Source of the DNA: an uncultured Oscillibacter sp.
Lineage (GTDB): Bacteria > Bacillota > Clostridia > Oscillospirales > Oscillospiraceae
DNA length: 64,000 bases
Assembly: GCA_910585245.1 (NCBI GenBank)
Contig: CAJUCO010000001.1
Coordinates: 204,413 to 268,412 of the forward strand
Direction: 5' to 3'
Shown: positions 1-7,846 of the stretch, piece by piece
Layout of the letters: each line of letters begins with the position of its first letter
How positions within the stretch are numbered: the first letter of the stretch is position 1
Notes under the pieces: model-generated
Told to the model about the DNA's origin: nothing
The model's database searches: none
Seen by the model: only the letters and a program-made list of their open reading frames with translations
Position numbers and translations under genes: made by a program

Positions 1-430
1 GAGTGGGCAGCAGCGCCTTGGAAAAGATGTTCAATTCCCGGATGGTCTCCGCCCCCAGACCGATGAGGTCCTCCAGACTTCCCGCCGTCAGCAGCGTCAC
101 CGCCAGAGCCCCCGCCATGGGGAGAAAGTCGGCAGACTTTCCCGTTCCCCTGGCAAAGCCGTCCACCGCTCCACAGGCCACCGCCACCAGCAAAATGGAC
201 GCCGCTCCCCGGAGACGTTGCCGCAAAACCGTGCGCACCTCCCTGGCCAGACGCTCCACGATCCCCGCCAGTCCCTGGGAAAACCCTTCCGGACCGGAAA
301 GATCCCCTATTTCAAGCACGTCCTCCGCCGCCTCCGGCAAAGCACCCGTCAGATCTCCCGGCAGCTCCGCCGCCTGAACCTCCACTGTCAAAGCCAGCAG
401 CAGGAGCGCCAAACAAATCCACCGCTTCAT
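1..430 (-). CDS. spoIIIAE: Stage III sporulation protein AE, 3' part missing
   Basis: The minus-strand frame opens at the ATG 428-430 and stays open to the window edge, so about 143 N-terminal residues are visible. The product starts with a signal-peptide-like segment (MKRWICLALLLLALTVEV), followed by a Gly/Ala-rich hydrophobic stretch. SpoIIIAE is a polytopic membrane protein of the SpoIIIA-SpoIIQ feeding-tube complex in the mother cell membrane around the forespore. Its ATG overlaps the spoIIIAD stop codon as ATGA, the expected order in a translationally coupled spoIIIA operon. The identification rests on operon position and membrane character. The C-terminus, and any spoIIIAF-AH genes, lie beyond the window. 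Confidence 0.88.
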   Translation of the reverse strand, partial: MKRWICLALLLLALTVEVQAAELPGDLTGALPEAAEDVLEIGDLSGPEGFSQGLAGIVERLAREVRTVLRQRLRGAASILLVAVACGAVDGFARGTGKSADFLPMAGALAVTLLTAGSLEDLIGLGAETIRELNIFSKALLPT

Positions 431-816
431 CGCATCAACTCCAGTAACAGCGTCAGTACCGCCCGCAAAAGCGGCAGGGCGGTCAAGAGGGCGCAAACCG
501 CTCCCGCCGTTTCTACCACCGAGGCCAGGGCCGACTCTCCGGCGTCCCGGCAAAGGCTTCCTCCCAGCTTTACTACCAAGGCGATGCCCACGGTTTTGTA
601 CAGGGGGATGAAGAGGTCCTTGGATAGACCGCTCTCCTCCACCAATTCCCCCAAAAAGTCCATCAGCAGCTTCAGGCTTCCCGCCAGGGAGAGCAGCACC
701 GCCACCGTGGCCCCCAGGGTCAGCAGCAGCGCGGCCTCCGGGCTTCCCCGCCGCACCACCAGCGCCAGCAACGCCGCAATGACGCACAGCGCCGCCGCCT
801 GGACCGAAAGCTCCAC
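427..816 (-). CDS. spoIIIAD: Stage III sporulation protein AD
   Basis: A 129-residue protein, close to the usual length of SpoIIIAD. It has several hydrophobic segments (about residues 5-25, 28-55, 70-90, 100-128) and the family-like stretch around VEESGLSKDLFIPLYKTVG. It is a membrane component of the SpoIIIA channel needed for forespore engulfment-stage development and late sigma-G activity. It lies 2 bp downstream of spoIIIAC and overlaps spoIIIAE by 4 bp, which fits one polycistronic message. Confidence 0.93.
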   Translation of the reverse strand: MELSVQAAALCVIAALLALVVRRGSPEAALLLTLGATVAVLLSLAGSLKLLMDFLGELVEESGLSKDLFIPLYKTVGIALVVKLGGSLCRDAGESALASVVETAGAVCALLTALPLLRAVLTLLLELMR

Positions 817-818
817 GG

Positions 819-1013
819 CTAAAAATTGAACAGAGTCTTGATGAGGTCAAAGAGATCGCTGATCTCCTGGACCATGATCATCAAGACCACCACCAGCCCC
901 GCCAGCGTCGTCATCATGGCCTGTTCCTCCCGGCCAGAGCGGACCAGAAGCTGGTTCAGTACCGCCACCAGGATGCCAATGGCGGCGATTTTGAAAATCA
1001 AATCCACATCCAT
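819..1013 (-). CDS. spoIIIAC: Stage III sporulation protein AC
   Basis: A 64-residue membrane protein starting MDVDLIFKIAAIGI. It has two predicted transmembrane helices (about 5-22 and 35-55) and the typical ending DLFDLIKTLFNF. The start at 1011-1013 gives the usual SpoIIIAC length; the frame is open 18 codons further upstream, but that segment is hydrophilic and atypical. It sits between spoIIIAB and spoIIIAD in the conserved order. SpoIIIAC and SpoIIIAD are related small membrane subunits of the SpoIIIA complex. Confidence 0.93.
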   Translation of the reverse strand: MDVDLIFKIAAIGILVAVLNQLLVRSGREEQAMMTTLAGLVVVLMIMVQEISDLFDLIKTLFNF

Positions 1014-1024
1014 GTCTCGTTCCC

Positions 1025-1522
1025 CTAAATCAATAAGATCACCAGCAACGCCGAGGCGGAAAACCACAGCGCGGCGGCCCGTTTCTCCTCCTCCGGACGT
1101 CTCCGCTCCACCTTATCGGCGCTTTTTGCCAAGATATAGGTGACATGGGAAATTGCTTTACAGATATTCTCCTCGTCGCCTTGCAGCTCCGCCGCCAGCG
1201 TAGATACGGCAGATTTGTCGCCCTCTCTCAGAGGGAGACCCTCCGCACACTCCCGCCAGATCTCAGGGAGGGATTCTCCCCTGCTGGCAGCCTGCGAGAC
1301 CGCTTCGAAAAAGTCGGCGGCGGGCCCGCCATAGTCCCCGGCCAGCCTTTTCAAAAGCAGCGGCAGAGGCGTCCGGGTCATGCGAACTTCCTCTCCCATC
1401 CTTCGGAAAGCCTCCTGTAGATCGGACAGCACGTCCCGTTTCCGGCGGCGCTCCACCAACTGGATGTACCATGCCAGTGCGCCTCCAGAGGCAACGCAAA
1501 GGCTTCCCAACAACTTCAACAT
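1025..1522 (-). CDS. spoIIIAB: Stage III sporulation protein AB
   Basis: A 165-residue protein with an N-terminal hydrophobic anchor (about 4-20), a charged middle region and a C-terminal membrane helix (ALWFSASALLVILLI). This topology and length match SpoIIIAB, whose fold resembles GspF-type secretion platform proteins. Its start overlaps the end of spoIIIAA by 7 bp. The central region carries the family-like REGDKSAVSTLAAELQGDEE stretch. It is a mother-cell component of the SpoIIIA-SpoIIQ channel. Confidence 0.92.
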   Translation of the reverse strand: MLKLLGSLCVASGGALAWYIQLVERRRKRDVLSDLQEAFRRMGEEVRMTRTPLPLLLKRLAGDYGGPAADFFEAVSQAASRGESLPEIWRECAEGLPLREGDKSAVSTLAAELQGDEENICKAISHVTYILAKSADKVERRRPEEEKRAAALWFSASALLVILLI

Positions 1523-2430
1523 GGCAATTCCTCCAGCTCATAGGCCCGTCCGTTTTCCTTTTGCAAAATCCGGACTGCCAGACGAAAGACCTGATTTTCC
1601 AACAGCTGCCGGTACAGGGGTTTTCGCAGCAGTTCCGGAACACCGGCGGCGTGGATGGTTGCCAGCAGCCCAACGCCACAGCCCGCCGCCATGCTCATGG
1701 CGGTCAGGTCCTCCCGAAGCGTAATTTCGTCCACGGCGATAATCTGGGGATTCATAGCCCGTAGAACCATAGGGATGCCCAGGGCCTTTGGGCAGGCGTC
1801 CAGCACATCTGTTCGAGGTCCCACGTCCATTTGAGGCGCTCCCCGGTAAACCACCGCCACCTCTCCCCGCTCGTCAATCAGGGATATCCGCTGGGGCGGG
1901 CGGTCCGCTCCCCCCTCGGAGAGGCAACGAATCAGGTCCCGGAGCAACGTCGTCTTCCCGCCCCCCGGAGAAGAAAGAATCAGCGTATTGATAAAGCCGC
2001 CCCCTTGAAAGAGCCTGGGGGCTATGTGCTCGGCCACGCCTTTCCGCTCTCTGGCAATGCGAATCACGGCCGAGGAGAGGTTTTTCAGGTTCGTGTTCAT
2101 CCCGTCCTTCATCACCGCTGTGCCACAAAGCCCTATCCGGAAGCCTCCCCGAACCGGTAGAAAACCCTCTCGGATGGTCTCCGCCGCAGCGTAGCGGGAA
2201 AACTCTGTTGCAATGTCGCACAGAGTCTCCAGTTCCTCCGGCTCCACCTCTGCCTCCAGAGGCAACTCCCCTGTGGGCAGCAATACCGCCAGAGGCCGTC
2301 CCGCCCGGAGGCGCAGCTCCTCCGCCTGGGCTTTCTCCCCGTCGGATAGGGACAACGCCACCTTTCGCAAGCGGCTGGGCAGGATGGTAGCAGCCTGTTC
2401 ATATCGAGAAATCAGTTCGTTTTTTTGCAA
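1516..2430 (-). CDS. spoIIIAA: Stage III sporulation protein AA (secretion ATPase-like)
   Basis: This is the putative ATPase of the SpoIIIA complex, related to type II/IV secretion ATPases. A Walker A motif (SSPGGGKTT) lies near residue 155 and a Walker-B-like segment (PQIIAVDEI) near residue 230, followed by the conserved LLATIHA box. I chose the TTG at 2428-2430, giving 304 residues, because AAAGGGGG lies 8 nt upstream on the minus strand. A further TTG at 2476-2478 is in frame but has no ribosome site. It is the first gene of the spoIIIA operon. In Bacillus the operon is under sigma-E; I could not pin a convincing sigma-E promoter here. Confidence 0.95.
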   Translation of the reverse strand: MQKNELISRYEQAATILPSRLRKVALSLSDGEKAQAEELRLRAGRPLAVLLPTGELPLEAEVEPEELETLCDIATEFSRYAAAETIREGFLPVRGGFRIGLCGTAVMKDGMNTNLKNLSSAVIRIARERKGVAEHIAPRLFQGGGFINTLILSSPGGGKTTLLRDLIRCLSEGGADRPPQRISLIDERGEVAVVYRGAPQMDVGPRTDVLDACPKALGIPMVLRAMNPQIIAVDEITLREDLTAMSMAAGCGVGLLATIHAAGVPELLRKPLYRQLLENQVFRLAVRILQKENGRAYELEELPC

Positions 2431-2557
2431 GGGAGATTCCCCCTTTCTTTGGTTACTACACTCTATGAAGGCCGCCAAGGCTCTATGCCGGGTTTGTCCA
2501 AAAAATTTTATGGAAAGTACGCTTGATATTCAGGGGAGCCTGTGCTACTCTGATAAC

Positions 2558-2573
2558 GGAAAGTAAACTTTCC
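2558..2573. promoter_or_regulatory. Palindromic operator candidate before mini XRE gene
   Basis: GGAAAGT-AA-ACTTTCC is a perfect 7-2-7 inverted repeat, 23 bp upstream of the start codon of a small XRE-type regulator. Its position near the expected transcription start suggests autoregulation. Binding is inferred from symmetry and position only. Confidence 0.55.
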
Positions 2574-2596
2574 ATTATGCCGAAAGGAGACAATTT

Positions 2597-2800
2597 ATGA
2601 AAAACCGGCTGGAGGAGTTGCGCAAGGCCCGAGGACTTCGGCAGGAAGAGCTGGCGGAGGCGCTGGAGGTCTCCCGGCAGACCATCGGTTCTCTGGAAAA
2701 CGGACGGTACAACCCGTCTATCCTGTTGGCGTTCAAACTGTCCCGGTACTTTGGCGTACCCATTGAGGAGATTTTTATTTATGAGGAGGAACCGTCATGA
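2597..2800 (+). CDS. Minimal XRE-family HTH transcriptional regulator
   Basis: A 67-residue protein that is almost only a Cro/CI-type helix-turn-helix: LRQEELAEALEVSRQTIGSLENGRYNPS at about residues 17-44, then a short tail ending FIYEEEPS. The ATG at 2597 has a good ribosome site (AAAGGAG). Stand-alone HTH proteins of this size often regulate a small membrane protein encoded directly downstream; here a 35-residue ORF overlaps its 3' end. The palindrome at 2558-2573 is a likely autoregulatory operator. The gene is divergent from spoIIIAA. Confidence 0.85.
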   Translation: MKNRLEELRKARGLRQEELAEALEVSRQTIGSLENGRYNPSILLAFKLSRYFGVPIEEIFIYEEEPS

Positions 2801-2888
2801 ATGGGTAACCCTGGCAGCAGTTGCGACCTTTATCTCTAAAAGCTTGCTGGAAGTTTATCTGGTAGAGCGGTACCAGCGGGAGATGTGA
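2781..2888 (+). CDS. Possible 35-residue peptide overlapping the XRE gene
   Basis: An ATG at 2781 lies 10 nt after a GAGGAG. It opens 35 codons with one amphipathic to hydrophobic stretch (WVTLAAVATFISKSLL) and ends MRRNRHEWV...YQREM. It overlaps the XRE gene by 20 bp in another frame and ends just before a strong hairpin. It could be a small coupled peptide or the remnant of a longer partner protein; I do not recognise a family. Confidence 0.35.
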   Translation: MRRNRHEWVTLAAVATFISKSLLEVYLVERYQREM

Positions 2889-2916
2889 CCCTCTGCCCCT
2901 GCACCCGGCGGCAAAA

Positions 2917-2946
2917 GGAAGCGCCTGTCCCCCGACAGGCGCTTCC
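2917..2946. terminator. Intrinsic terminator between XRE unit and anti-sigma gene
   Basis: A perfect 13-bp stem (GGAAGCGCCTGTC / GACAGGCGCTTCC) with a 4-nt loop. On the minus strand it is followed by TTTT, so it fits termination of the sigma/anti-sigma operon, whose last stop codon is at 2958. It can also close the plus-strand XRE unit. Confidence 0.8.
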
Positions 2947-2957
2947 TCTGCTCCGAT

Positions 2958-3986
2958 TCATTTTTTGGGCTTTTCCAGAGGAATCACCACGTCGCCGAAG
3001 CGGATGGATTCCACCTTCGAGAGATCCACGGGGAAATCCCAGCTGCAACGGGTTCTCTCCAATCCCCGTCTTCTTCCAACAGCCTGGAACTCCGCGCCAT
3101 CCTTCATTTGAAGGAAAATCTCACTTGTCACGTCTGTCATCAGCAGCTCTGGTTTGATCTCCGGATCTGGCTCATCTTCCGTGAAGCTGACCCCCGTTGT
3201 GGTGACGCGGATATCTCGAATTTCCATAGGACCCTCCGGCTGCTCCGAACCGAAGTCCCGGGCAGGAACCACTGCCCGCTCCACGGTCAGCATCTCCTGC
3301 TCCTCTACCGGCTCCAGGATGAAGGGTAGCGCCCAGAAACCCTCTACCAACTCGTATTCCGGCTGCCCTTCTCCCTCTTCGGTCCCCGCTTCGTGAAGCA
3401 GAATCAAGTCGCTCAGCTCCAATACCAGCCTGCCGCCTTCCAAGAAGGTCACACCCTCGGGGGCAATATATTGAATCACCAAGTCCTGCTTTCCCTCTTC
3501 CGTGTTACTCATGGGATAGATTGACATACCCATCGGATGGTCCAGGCCCTCTCCGATCACCTCTTCGTTGATGAAATGCCACTCGTCCTCCAGCATATCT
3601 CCCTTTACTTTTAAATACATCCACAGGCAGTTTTCACCGGGGGTAACAGAATCCAATGTCACTGTTACACCATAGCCACTTGATGTGACATCCACCGGCT
3701 GGACCAGACTCTCAATGACCTCCGCCTGTTCCTTGGGCATCTCCTCCGCGCCTCCGGCCTCCGTCCACTGATGGCCAAACCACTCCTGTAAGGTCTGTGG
3801 AATGCCGATGGCCGCCGCCAGAGCTGTCCCGGCCAGGAGGACGGCCAACGCTGCCGCAATGATAAAGGATAGGGATACTTTTTTTACAACCTGGGTTCTC
3901 TCCTGCTTTGTCATATTCAGAACCTCCTCTTTTAGATTCTGGGAGGCGCGGACCTCGTCAAACAGTTCCCGATATGATGCTTTCAA
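2958..3986 (-). CDS. Anti-sigma factor-like membrane protein, DUF4179 type
   Basis: A 342-residue protein with a short cytoplasmic N-terminus, a single membrane helix at about residues 37-60 (SLSFIIAAALAVLLAGTALAAA) and a large extracytoplasmic part rich in beta-type sequence. This matches the DUF4179 proteins encoded next to ECF sigma factors. The start is a TTG at 3984-3986 with GGAGGAGGTG embedded in the 3' end of the sigma gene, so the two genes are translationally coupled. The likely role is to hold the sigma factor inactive until a surface signal is sensed; this is inferred from context and family. The hydrophilic C-terminus ends in EKPKK. Confidence 0.75.
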   Translation of the reverse strand: MKASYRELFDEVRASQNLKEEVLNMTKQERTQVVKKVSLSFIIAAALAVLLAGTALAAAIGIPQTLQEWFGHQWTEAGGAEEMPKEQAEVIESLVQPVDVTSSGYGVTVTLDSVTPGENCLWMYLKVKGDMLEDEWHFINEEVIGEGLDHPMGMSIYPMSNTEEGKQDLVIQYIAPEGVTFLEGGRLVLELSDLILLHEAGTEEGEGQPEYELVEGFWALPFILEPVEEQEMLTVERAVVPARDFGSEQPEGPMEIRDIRVTTTGVSFTEDEPDPEIKPELLMTDVTSEIFLQMKDGAEFQAVGRRRGLERTRCSWDFPVDLSKVESIRFGDVVIPLEKPKK

Positions 3987-3989
3987 GGC

Positions 3990-4460
3990 TCACACCTCCT
4001 CCAATTGTGTTTTCAGCTTCTCACGGGCCCGGGCCAGCCGGGTCTGGACCGTGGACGCGTTCAGGCCCAGTAGCTCCCCGATTTCCTGAACGCGGTATCC
4101 CTCGTAATAATAGAGATACAGCGGCACCCGGTATTTGGCAGGCAGCTCCATGACCTCCTGATAGAGCGTCTGTCGGGCCGGATCGGAAAACACCGGCTCC
4201 GGACACTCCGACAGAGACACCGTCCGCTTACGCCAGGGGTGGGCGCTAATCCGCTTGCACTCGTTCAGGGTCACCCGGACCAGCCAATGGCGCAGATGAT
4301 CCCCACCCTGAAAGTCCGTATCCGTTTTCCAAAGGCGGAGCATGGCGTTTTGAGCCGCGTCCTCCGCGTCGGCGGGATTCCGGAACCAGTTCAGAGCAAT
4401 CCGGTACACCATGTCCAGGTACCGCTCCGCGGCATCCGTGAATTGTTGTTCTGTCAACAT
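3990..4460 (-). CDS. ECF-type RNA polymerase sigma factor
   Basis: A 156-residue sigma-70 family protein. Region 2 is at about 10-75 (YLDMVYRIALNWFRNPADAEDAAQNAMLRLW split over the DXXQ-type core) and region 4 at about 100-150 (LPAKYRVPLYLYYYEGYRVQEIGELLG with an HTH). I start at the ATG 4458-4460, preceded by AAGGAGAG; an upstream in-frame ATG lacks such a site. It is co-transcribed with the anti-sigma gene. Its regulon cannot be read from the window. A 32-bp palindrome lies about 80 bp upstream. Confidence 0.92.
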   Translation of the reverse strand: MLTEQQFTDAAERYLDMVYRIALNWFRNPADAEDAAQNAMLRLWKTDTDFQGGDHLRHWLVRVTLNECKRISAHPWRKRTVSLSECPEPVFSDPARQTLYQEVMELPAKYRVPLYLYYYEGYRVQEIGELLGLNASTVQTRLARAREKLKTQLEEV

Positions 4461-4540
4461 ATGCAACTCTCCTTGAAAGGACCTTTCAGCAGCAATACCC
4501 GGTATAAGCAAAAATTATCTCAAAGCTCCGCAAAATTTTA

Positions 4541-4572
4541 TTTTTAAACAAAAACTAGTTTTTGTTTAAAAA
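4541..4572. repeat. 32-bp perfect AT-rich palindrome upstream of ECF sigma gene
   Basis: A perfect dyad centred on CTAG (4555-4558), with arms TTTTTAAACAAAAACT and its complement. It has no GC-rich stem, so it is a poor terminator. It sits upstream of the sigma gene start at 4460 and downstream of the tyrS terminator, where a regulator could bind or a cruciform could form. Confidence 0.6.
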
Positions 4573-4585
4573 ATGCCGGGACTAT

Positions 4586-4614
4586 AAAAAAAGAGGGCGA
4601 ACGCCCTCTTTTTT
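4586..4614. terminator. Intrinsic terminator of tyrS (bidirectional)
   Basis: GAGGGCG-AA-CGCCCTC is flanked by seven A on the left and six T on the right. It lies directly after the tyrS stop codon on the minus strand, where it yields a classical hairpin plus T tract. Confidence 0.9.
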
Positions 4615-4617
4615 CAA

Positions 4618-5844
4618 TCATTTGACATAGGCCCGGTGGAATACTTTCTTGCCCTTTTTGACAACGACGCCCTCTCCCTGGAAGTCCGCCTGGTCGAAAG
4701 TAGAGGCAATGTCCGTTACCTTTCGGTCATTCACCATCATACCCCCCTGCTGAATCAGCCGCCGGGCTTCCCCGTTGGAGGGGCACAGGCCACAGGCCAC
4801 CAGCAGCGCAATGGCCCCAATCTTCCCATCCTCGAACTTCGCGGCGGGCAACTCCGTGGAGGGCATATGCTCCGTGGAACCCACCCCGGCAAAGAGACCC
4901 CGGGCAGTCTCCTGGGCCTTTTCCGCCTCCTCCTGGCCGTGAACCAGCTTGGTCAGCTCGTAGGCCAGAATTTCCTTTGCCCGGTTCAGCTGGCTGCCCT
5001 CCCAGCTGTCCATGGCGTCGATCTCCTCCAGAGGCAGGAAGGTCAGCATACGGATACATTTTAAAACGTCCGCGTCTCCCACGTTCCGCCAGTATTGGTA
5101 GAAGTCGAAGGGAGTGGTCTTGTTGGGGTCCAGCCACACCGCGCCCTTGGCGGTCTTGCCCATCTTTTTCCCTTCGGAGTTCATCAGCAGCGTGATGGTC
5201 ATGGCATAGGCGTCTTTCCCCAGCTTCCGGCGGATGAGCTCCGTGCCGCCCAACATATTGCTCCACTGGTCGTCGCCGCCGAACTGCATATTGCAGCCCA
5301 GGGTCTGGAACATATGATAAAAGTCATAGGACTGCATGATCATATAGTTGAACTCCAGGAAGCTGAGGCCCTTCTCCATCCGCTGCTTGTAGCACTCCGC
5401 CCGGAGCATATTGTTAACGGAGAAGCAGGCCCCCACTTCCCGCAGAAGCTCAATATAGTTCAGTTTCATCAGCCACTCGGCGTTGTTCACCATGATGGCC
5501 TTGTCCGGTCCAAACTCAATAAACCGTTCCATCTGCTTTTTGAAGCAGTCGCAGTTGTGCTGAATGGTCTCTGTGGTCATCATCTGCCGCATATCCGTCC
5601 GGCCGGAGGGGTCCCCCACCATGCCGGTGCCGCCGCCGATGAGGGCGATGGGCCGGTTTCCCGCCATCTGGAGGCGCTTCATCAGGCACAGCGCCATGAA
5701 ATGGCCCACGTGGAGGCTGTCCGCCGTGGGGTCAAAGCCGATGTAGAACACCGCCTTGCCGGTATTCACCAACTCCCGGATCTCCGCCTCATCGGTGACC
5801 TGGGCAATCAGGCCCCGGGCCTTGAGTTCCTCGTAAATCTGCAT
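4618..5844 (-). CDS. tyrS: Tyrosyl-tRNA synthetase
   Basis: A class I aminoacyl-tRNA synthetase of 408 residues, the usual bacterial length. The HIGH-type motif appears as HVGH (about residue 45), the KMSKS-type motif as KKMGK (about 225), and a C-terminal S4-like RNA-binding region covers about 340-408 (EARRLIQQGGMMVNDRKV). The ATG at 5842-5844 follows AAGGAG. It charges tRNA-Tyr. It is transcribed alone from a sigma-A promoter through a tyrosine T-box leader and ends at an intrinsic terminator. Confidence 0.97.
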   Translation of the reverse strand: MQIYEELKARGLIAQVTDEAEIRELVNTGKAVFYIGFDPTADSLHVGHFMALCLMKRLQMAGNRPIALIGGGTGMVGDPSGRTDMRQMMTTETIQHNCDCFKKQMERFIEFGPDKAIMVNNAEWLMKLNYIELLREVGACFSVNNMLRAECYKQRMEKGLSFLEFNYMIMQSYDFYHMFQTLGCNMQFGGDDQWSNMLGGTELIRRKLGKDAYAMTITLLMNSEGKKMGKTAKGAVWLDPNKTTPFDFYQYWRNVGDADVLKCIRMLTFLPLEEIDAMDSWEGSQLNRAKEILAYELTKLVHGQEEAEKAQETARGLFAGVGSTEHMPSTELPAAKFEDGKIGAIALLVACGLCPSNGEARRLIQQGGMMVNDRKVTDIASTFDQADFQGEGVVVKKGKKVFHRAYVK

Positions 5845-5879
5845 ATGGTATCTTCTCCTTTGTTGTATTTTCGGAACGA

Positions 5880-6145
5880 AAAACGCCCCCGTCCCGGTGG
5901 GGACAGAGGGCGAAAGCATTCGCGGTACCACCTCTGGTTCGCCGCCTTCTCGCGAACACGGCCTCACGGAGTGCCGACACACTCCCGCGCGGTAACGGGC
6001 GCACCCGGTGCGCGCCTACTGGGAGTTCCCTCCGTTCGGGCGCCAGCTCCAAGGGGTATTCGCCGTCCGCCTCCCTCCCCCTTCCACCAGCCGGGGGCTC
6101 TCTTTGCGAAGGACATAACGGGTACTGGGCCTTTTCATCGCTGTG
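5880..6145 (-). ncRNA. T-box leader (tyrosine) of tyrS
   Basis: On the minus strand the conserved T-box sequence AGGTGGTACCGCGAA lies at 5919-5933. It is followed by a GC hairpin with a T run (5885-5911, loop CACC), the terminator form. Upstream, the stem I region contains AGAGAGC and a GGCGAATACC segment; its TAC at 6056-6058 is a Tyr specifier codon. By established T-box logic, uncharged tRNA-Tyr pairs with the specifier and the T-box bulge and stabilises the antiterminator, switching tyrS on when tyrosine is short. Confidence 0.93.
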
Positions 6146-6151
6146 AGTGGT

Positions 6152-6180
6152 ATTGTAGCAGACGGACCGGGGATTGTCAA
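6152..6180 (-). promoter_or_regulatory. Sigma-A promoter of tyrS T-box transcript
   Basis: Minus strand TTGACA (6175-6180), 17 bp spacer, TACAAT (6152-6157). The start of transcription would fall near 6145, at the 5' end of the T-box leader. Confidence 0.85.
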
Positions 6181-6277
6181 TACAAACTGGCGGAGATCTG
6201 TCTGACAGCGTACGTTACATCTATCCGGAAAATCGAATGGGAAAATAGGGTGGGCGTTTTCCCGGCGGAGCCCGCCC

Positions 6278-6306
6278 TTGTGATTTTCCCAAATACGTGT
6301 TATGAT
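6278..6306 (+). promoter_or_regulatory. Sigma-A-like promoter of lipoprotein gene
   Basis: TTGTGA (6278-6283), 17 bp, TATGAT (6301-6306), about 27 bp before the lipoprotein start codon. Confidence 0.65.
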
Positions 6307-6332
6307 GGATCCATCAAAAAAGGAGGCCCGCC

Positions 6333-6923
6333 ATGAAAAAGGGAATGCTTGCCGCGCTGCTCTGCCTGTTCCTCCTCTCCGGTTGCGGAGGGAAGCCGGA
6401 ACCGATTCCTCTGGAGGAGCTCCCCCAGGACTACAGCCTGGAACAGGCCAAGGCGGATGGCTGTCTCGTCACAGAAAACGGCACCATCACCAGCGGTCAG
6501 GAGCGCTGGGAGGATTTTCTAGAAGCTGTTGACGCCGGAAAGGCCGCCTCGGTGCGGCTATGCAATTACTTCACACTGGATTCGCTGGGCGTTTCCTCCC
6601 GGTATGACCCGGATTATTATGCGTCCATCAAGAACGACTATCCCAAGATGTCTCTTGAAGACCTGTCCTATGACGGGGAGGGCTTTACCTCTGTTTCCTA
6701 TCAGGAGGGCACGCGGTGTGAATGGAGCTACTCCCTTCTTCGAAGGTTTGAGGAGGAGGCCCAGTCCAGTCTGCTCCCCTATGATCTCTGCATCTCCTAC
6801 ATATTGACCGATGACGCTGAGGCTACTTATGACCAGCTTCTCGACAGTCTCGCCAGTTCCCAGCTGAACGATCACATCCCATTTCACATAGTATACCGTG
6901 AGGAAATCGCCCTGGAAGACTGA
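6333..6923 (+). CDS. Putative lipoprotein of unknown function
   Basis: A 196-residue protein with a clear lipoprotein signal (MKKGMLAALLCLFLLSGC, lipobox LSGC, Cys18), so it should be anchored on the outer face of the membrane. The mature part is acidic and has no domain I recognise. The ribosome site is AAAGGAGG. It is followed after 28 bp by a radical SAM gene on the same strand; a functional link is not evident from the sequence. Confidence 0.8.
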   Translation: MKKGMLAALLCLFLLSGCGGKPEPIPLEELPQDYSLEQAKADGCLVTENGTITSGQERWEDFLEAVDAGKAASVRLCNYFTLDSLGVSSRYDPDYYASIKNDYPKMSLEDLSYDGEGFTSVSYQEGTRCEWSYSLLRRFEEEAQSSLLPYDLCISYILTDDAEATYDQLLDSLASSQLNDHIPFHIVYREEIALED

Positions 6924-6951
6924 ACCACCCTGCCCAAGAGAGGAGAACCGG

Positions 6952-7839
6952 ATGGAAACTATCCCCGCCAAGTCCATCGTGAACCGGACCAAAGACCCCA
7001 GCTGGTTCGGCACGGAATACAATATGAACATTTACCGGGGCTGCTGCTACGGCTGTATCTACTGCGACAGCCGAAGCGACTGTTACCACAACGAGAACTT
7101 TGACCGGGTGAAAGCCAAGGCGGACGCCTTGCGGATTATCCGGGATGACCTGGAGAGCAAGGTCAAGCTGGGCGTGGTGGGCACCGGCTCCATGAGCGAC
7201 CCCTACACGCCCTTTGAAAAGGAGCTTCAGCTCACCCGCCGGGCCTTGACGCTGCTGGAGGCCTATGGCTTCGGCGTGGCCATCGCCACGAAAAGCGACC
7301 TCATTGTCCGGGACACAGATGTGCTGGTCTCGATCAACCGAACCATGCCGGCCATCTGTAAAATCACGCTCACCACCTGCAACGAGGCACTGGCCGCCAA
7401 AGTGGAGCCCCGTGCCCCTTCCCCCTCCCGCCGTCTGGCGGCGGTGGAGCAGCTCAGTGCGGCGGGACTGTTTACCGGCATCTTGATGATGCCCATACTT
7501 CCCTTTCTTGAGGACAGCCCGGAAAACGTCCGGGAGATCGTGGACCGGGCGGCGGACGCGGGGGCACACTTTATTTATCCCGCCCTAGGTATGACCTGCC
7601 GGGCGGGGCAGCGAGAGTATTTTTACCGGAAATTAGAGGAGCATTTTCCTGGCCGGAACCTGGCGGAAAAATACCGGCGGCGGTACGGTCCCCGGTACGA
7701 ATGCCCCAGCCCCAGGGCCAAAGCGCTGTGGGAGGTCTTCCGGGAAGCCTGTAACCGCCGGGGACTGCTGTACTCTATGGGGCAGATCGTCACCGCTTCT
7801 CGCCGGGGGCACGAGACGGACCAGCTCAGCTTATTTTAG
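6952..7839 (+). CDS. SPL-like (spore photoproduct lyase-type) radical SAM protein
   Basis: A 295-residue radical SAM enzyme with the cluster motif CCYGCIYC (CX3CX2C) near residue 32 and the core stretch GTGSMSDPYTPFE, typical of the SPL-family subgroup (Rv2578c-like). The ATG at 6952 follows GAGAGGAGAACC and gives a normal N-terminus; an in-frame start 54 bp upstream overlaps the previous gene. The substrate is unknown for this subgroup. True SplB lesion repair is not implied, because the protein is closer in length and motif context to the generic SPL-family proteins. Confidence 0.85.
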   Translation: METIPAKSIVNRTKDPSWFGTEYNMNIYRGCCYGCIYCDSRSDCYHNENFDRVKAKADALRIIRDDLESKVKLGVVGTGSMSDPYTPFEKELQLTRRALTLLEAYGFGVAIATKSDLIVRDTDVLVSINRTMPAICKITLTTCNEALAAKVEPRAPSPSRRLAAVEQLSAAGLFTGILMMPILPFLEDSPENVREIVDRAADAGAHFIYPALGMTCRAGQREYFYRKLEEHFPGRNLAEKYRRRYGPRYECPSPRAKALWEVFREACNRRGLLYSMGQIVTASRRGHETDQLSLF

Positions 7840-7846
7840 GACTTGG

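Noticed and set aside
2440..2520. Sigma-E promoter for spoIIIAA
   Set aside because: CATAGAG-type -10 candidates exist, but no -35 at the right spacing matched well enough to report.
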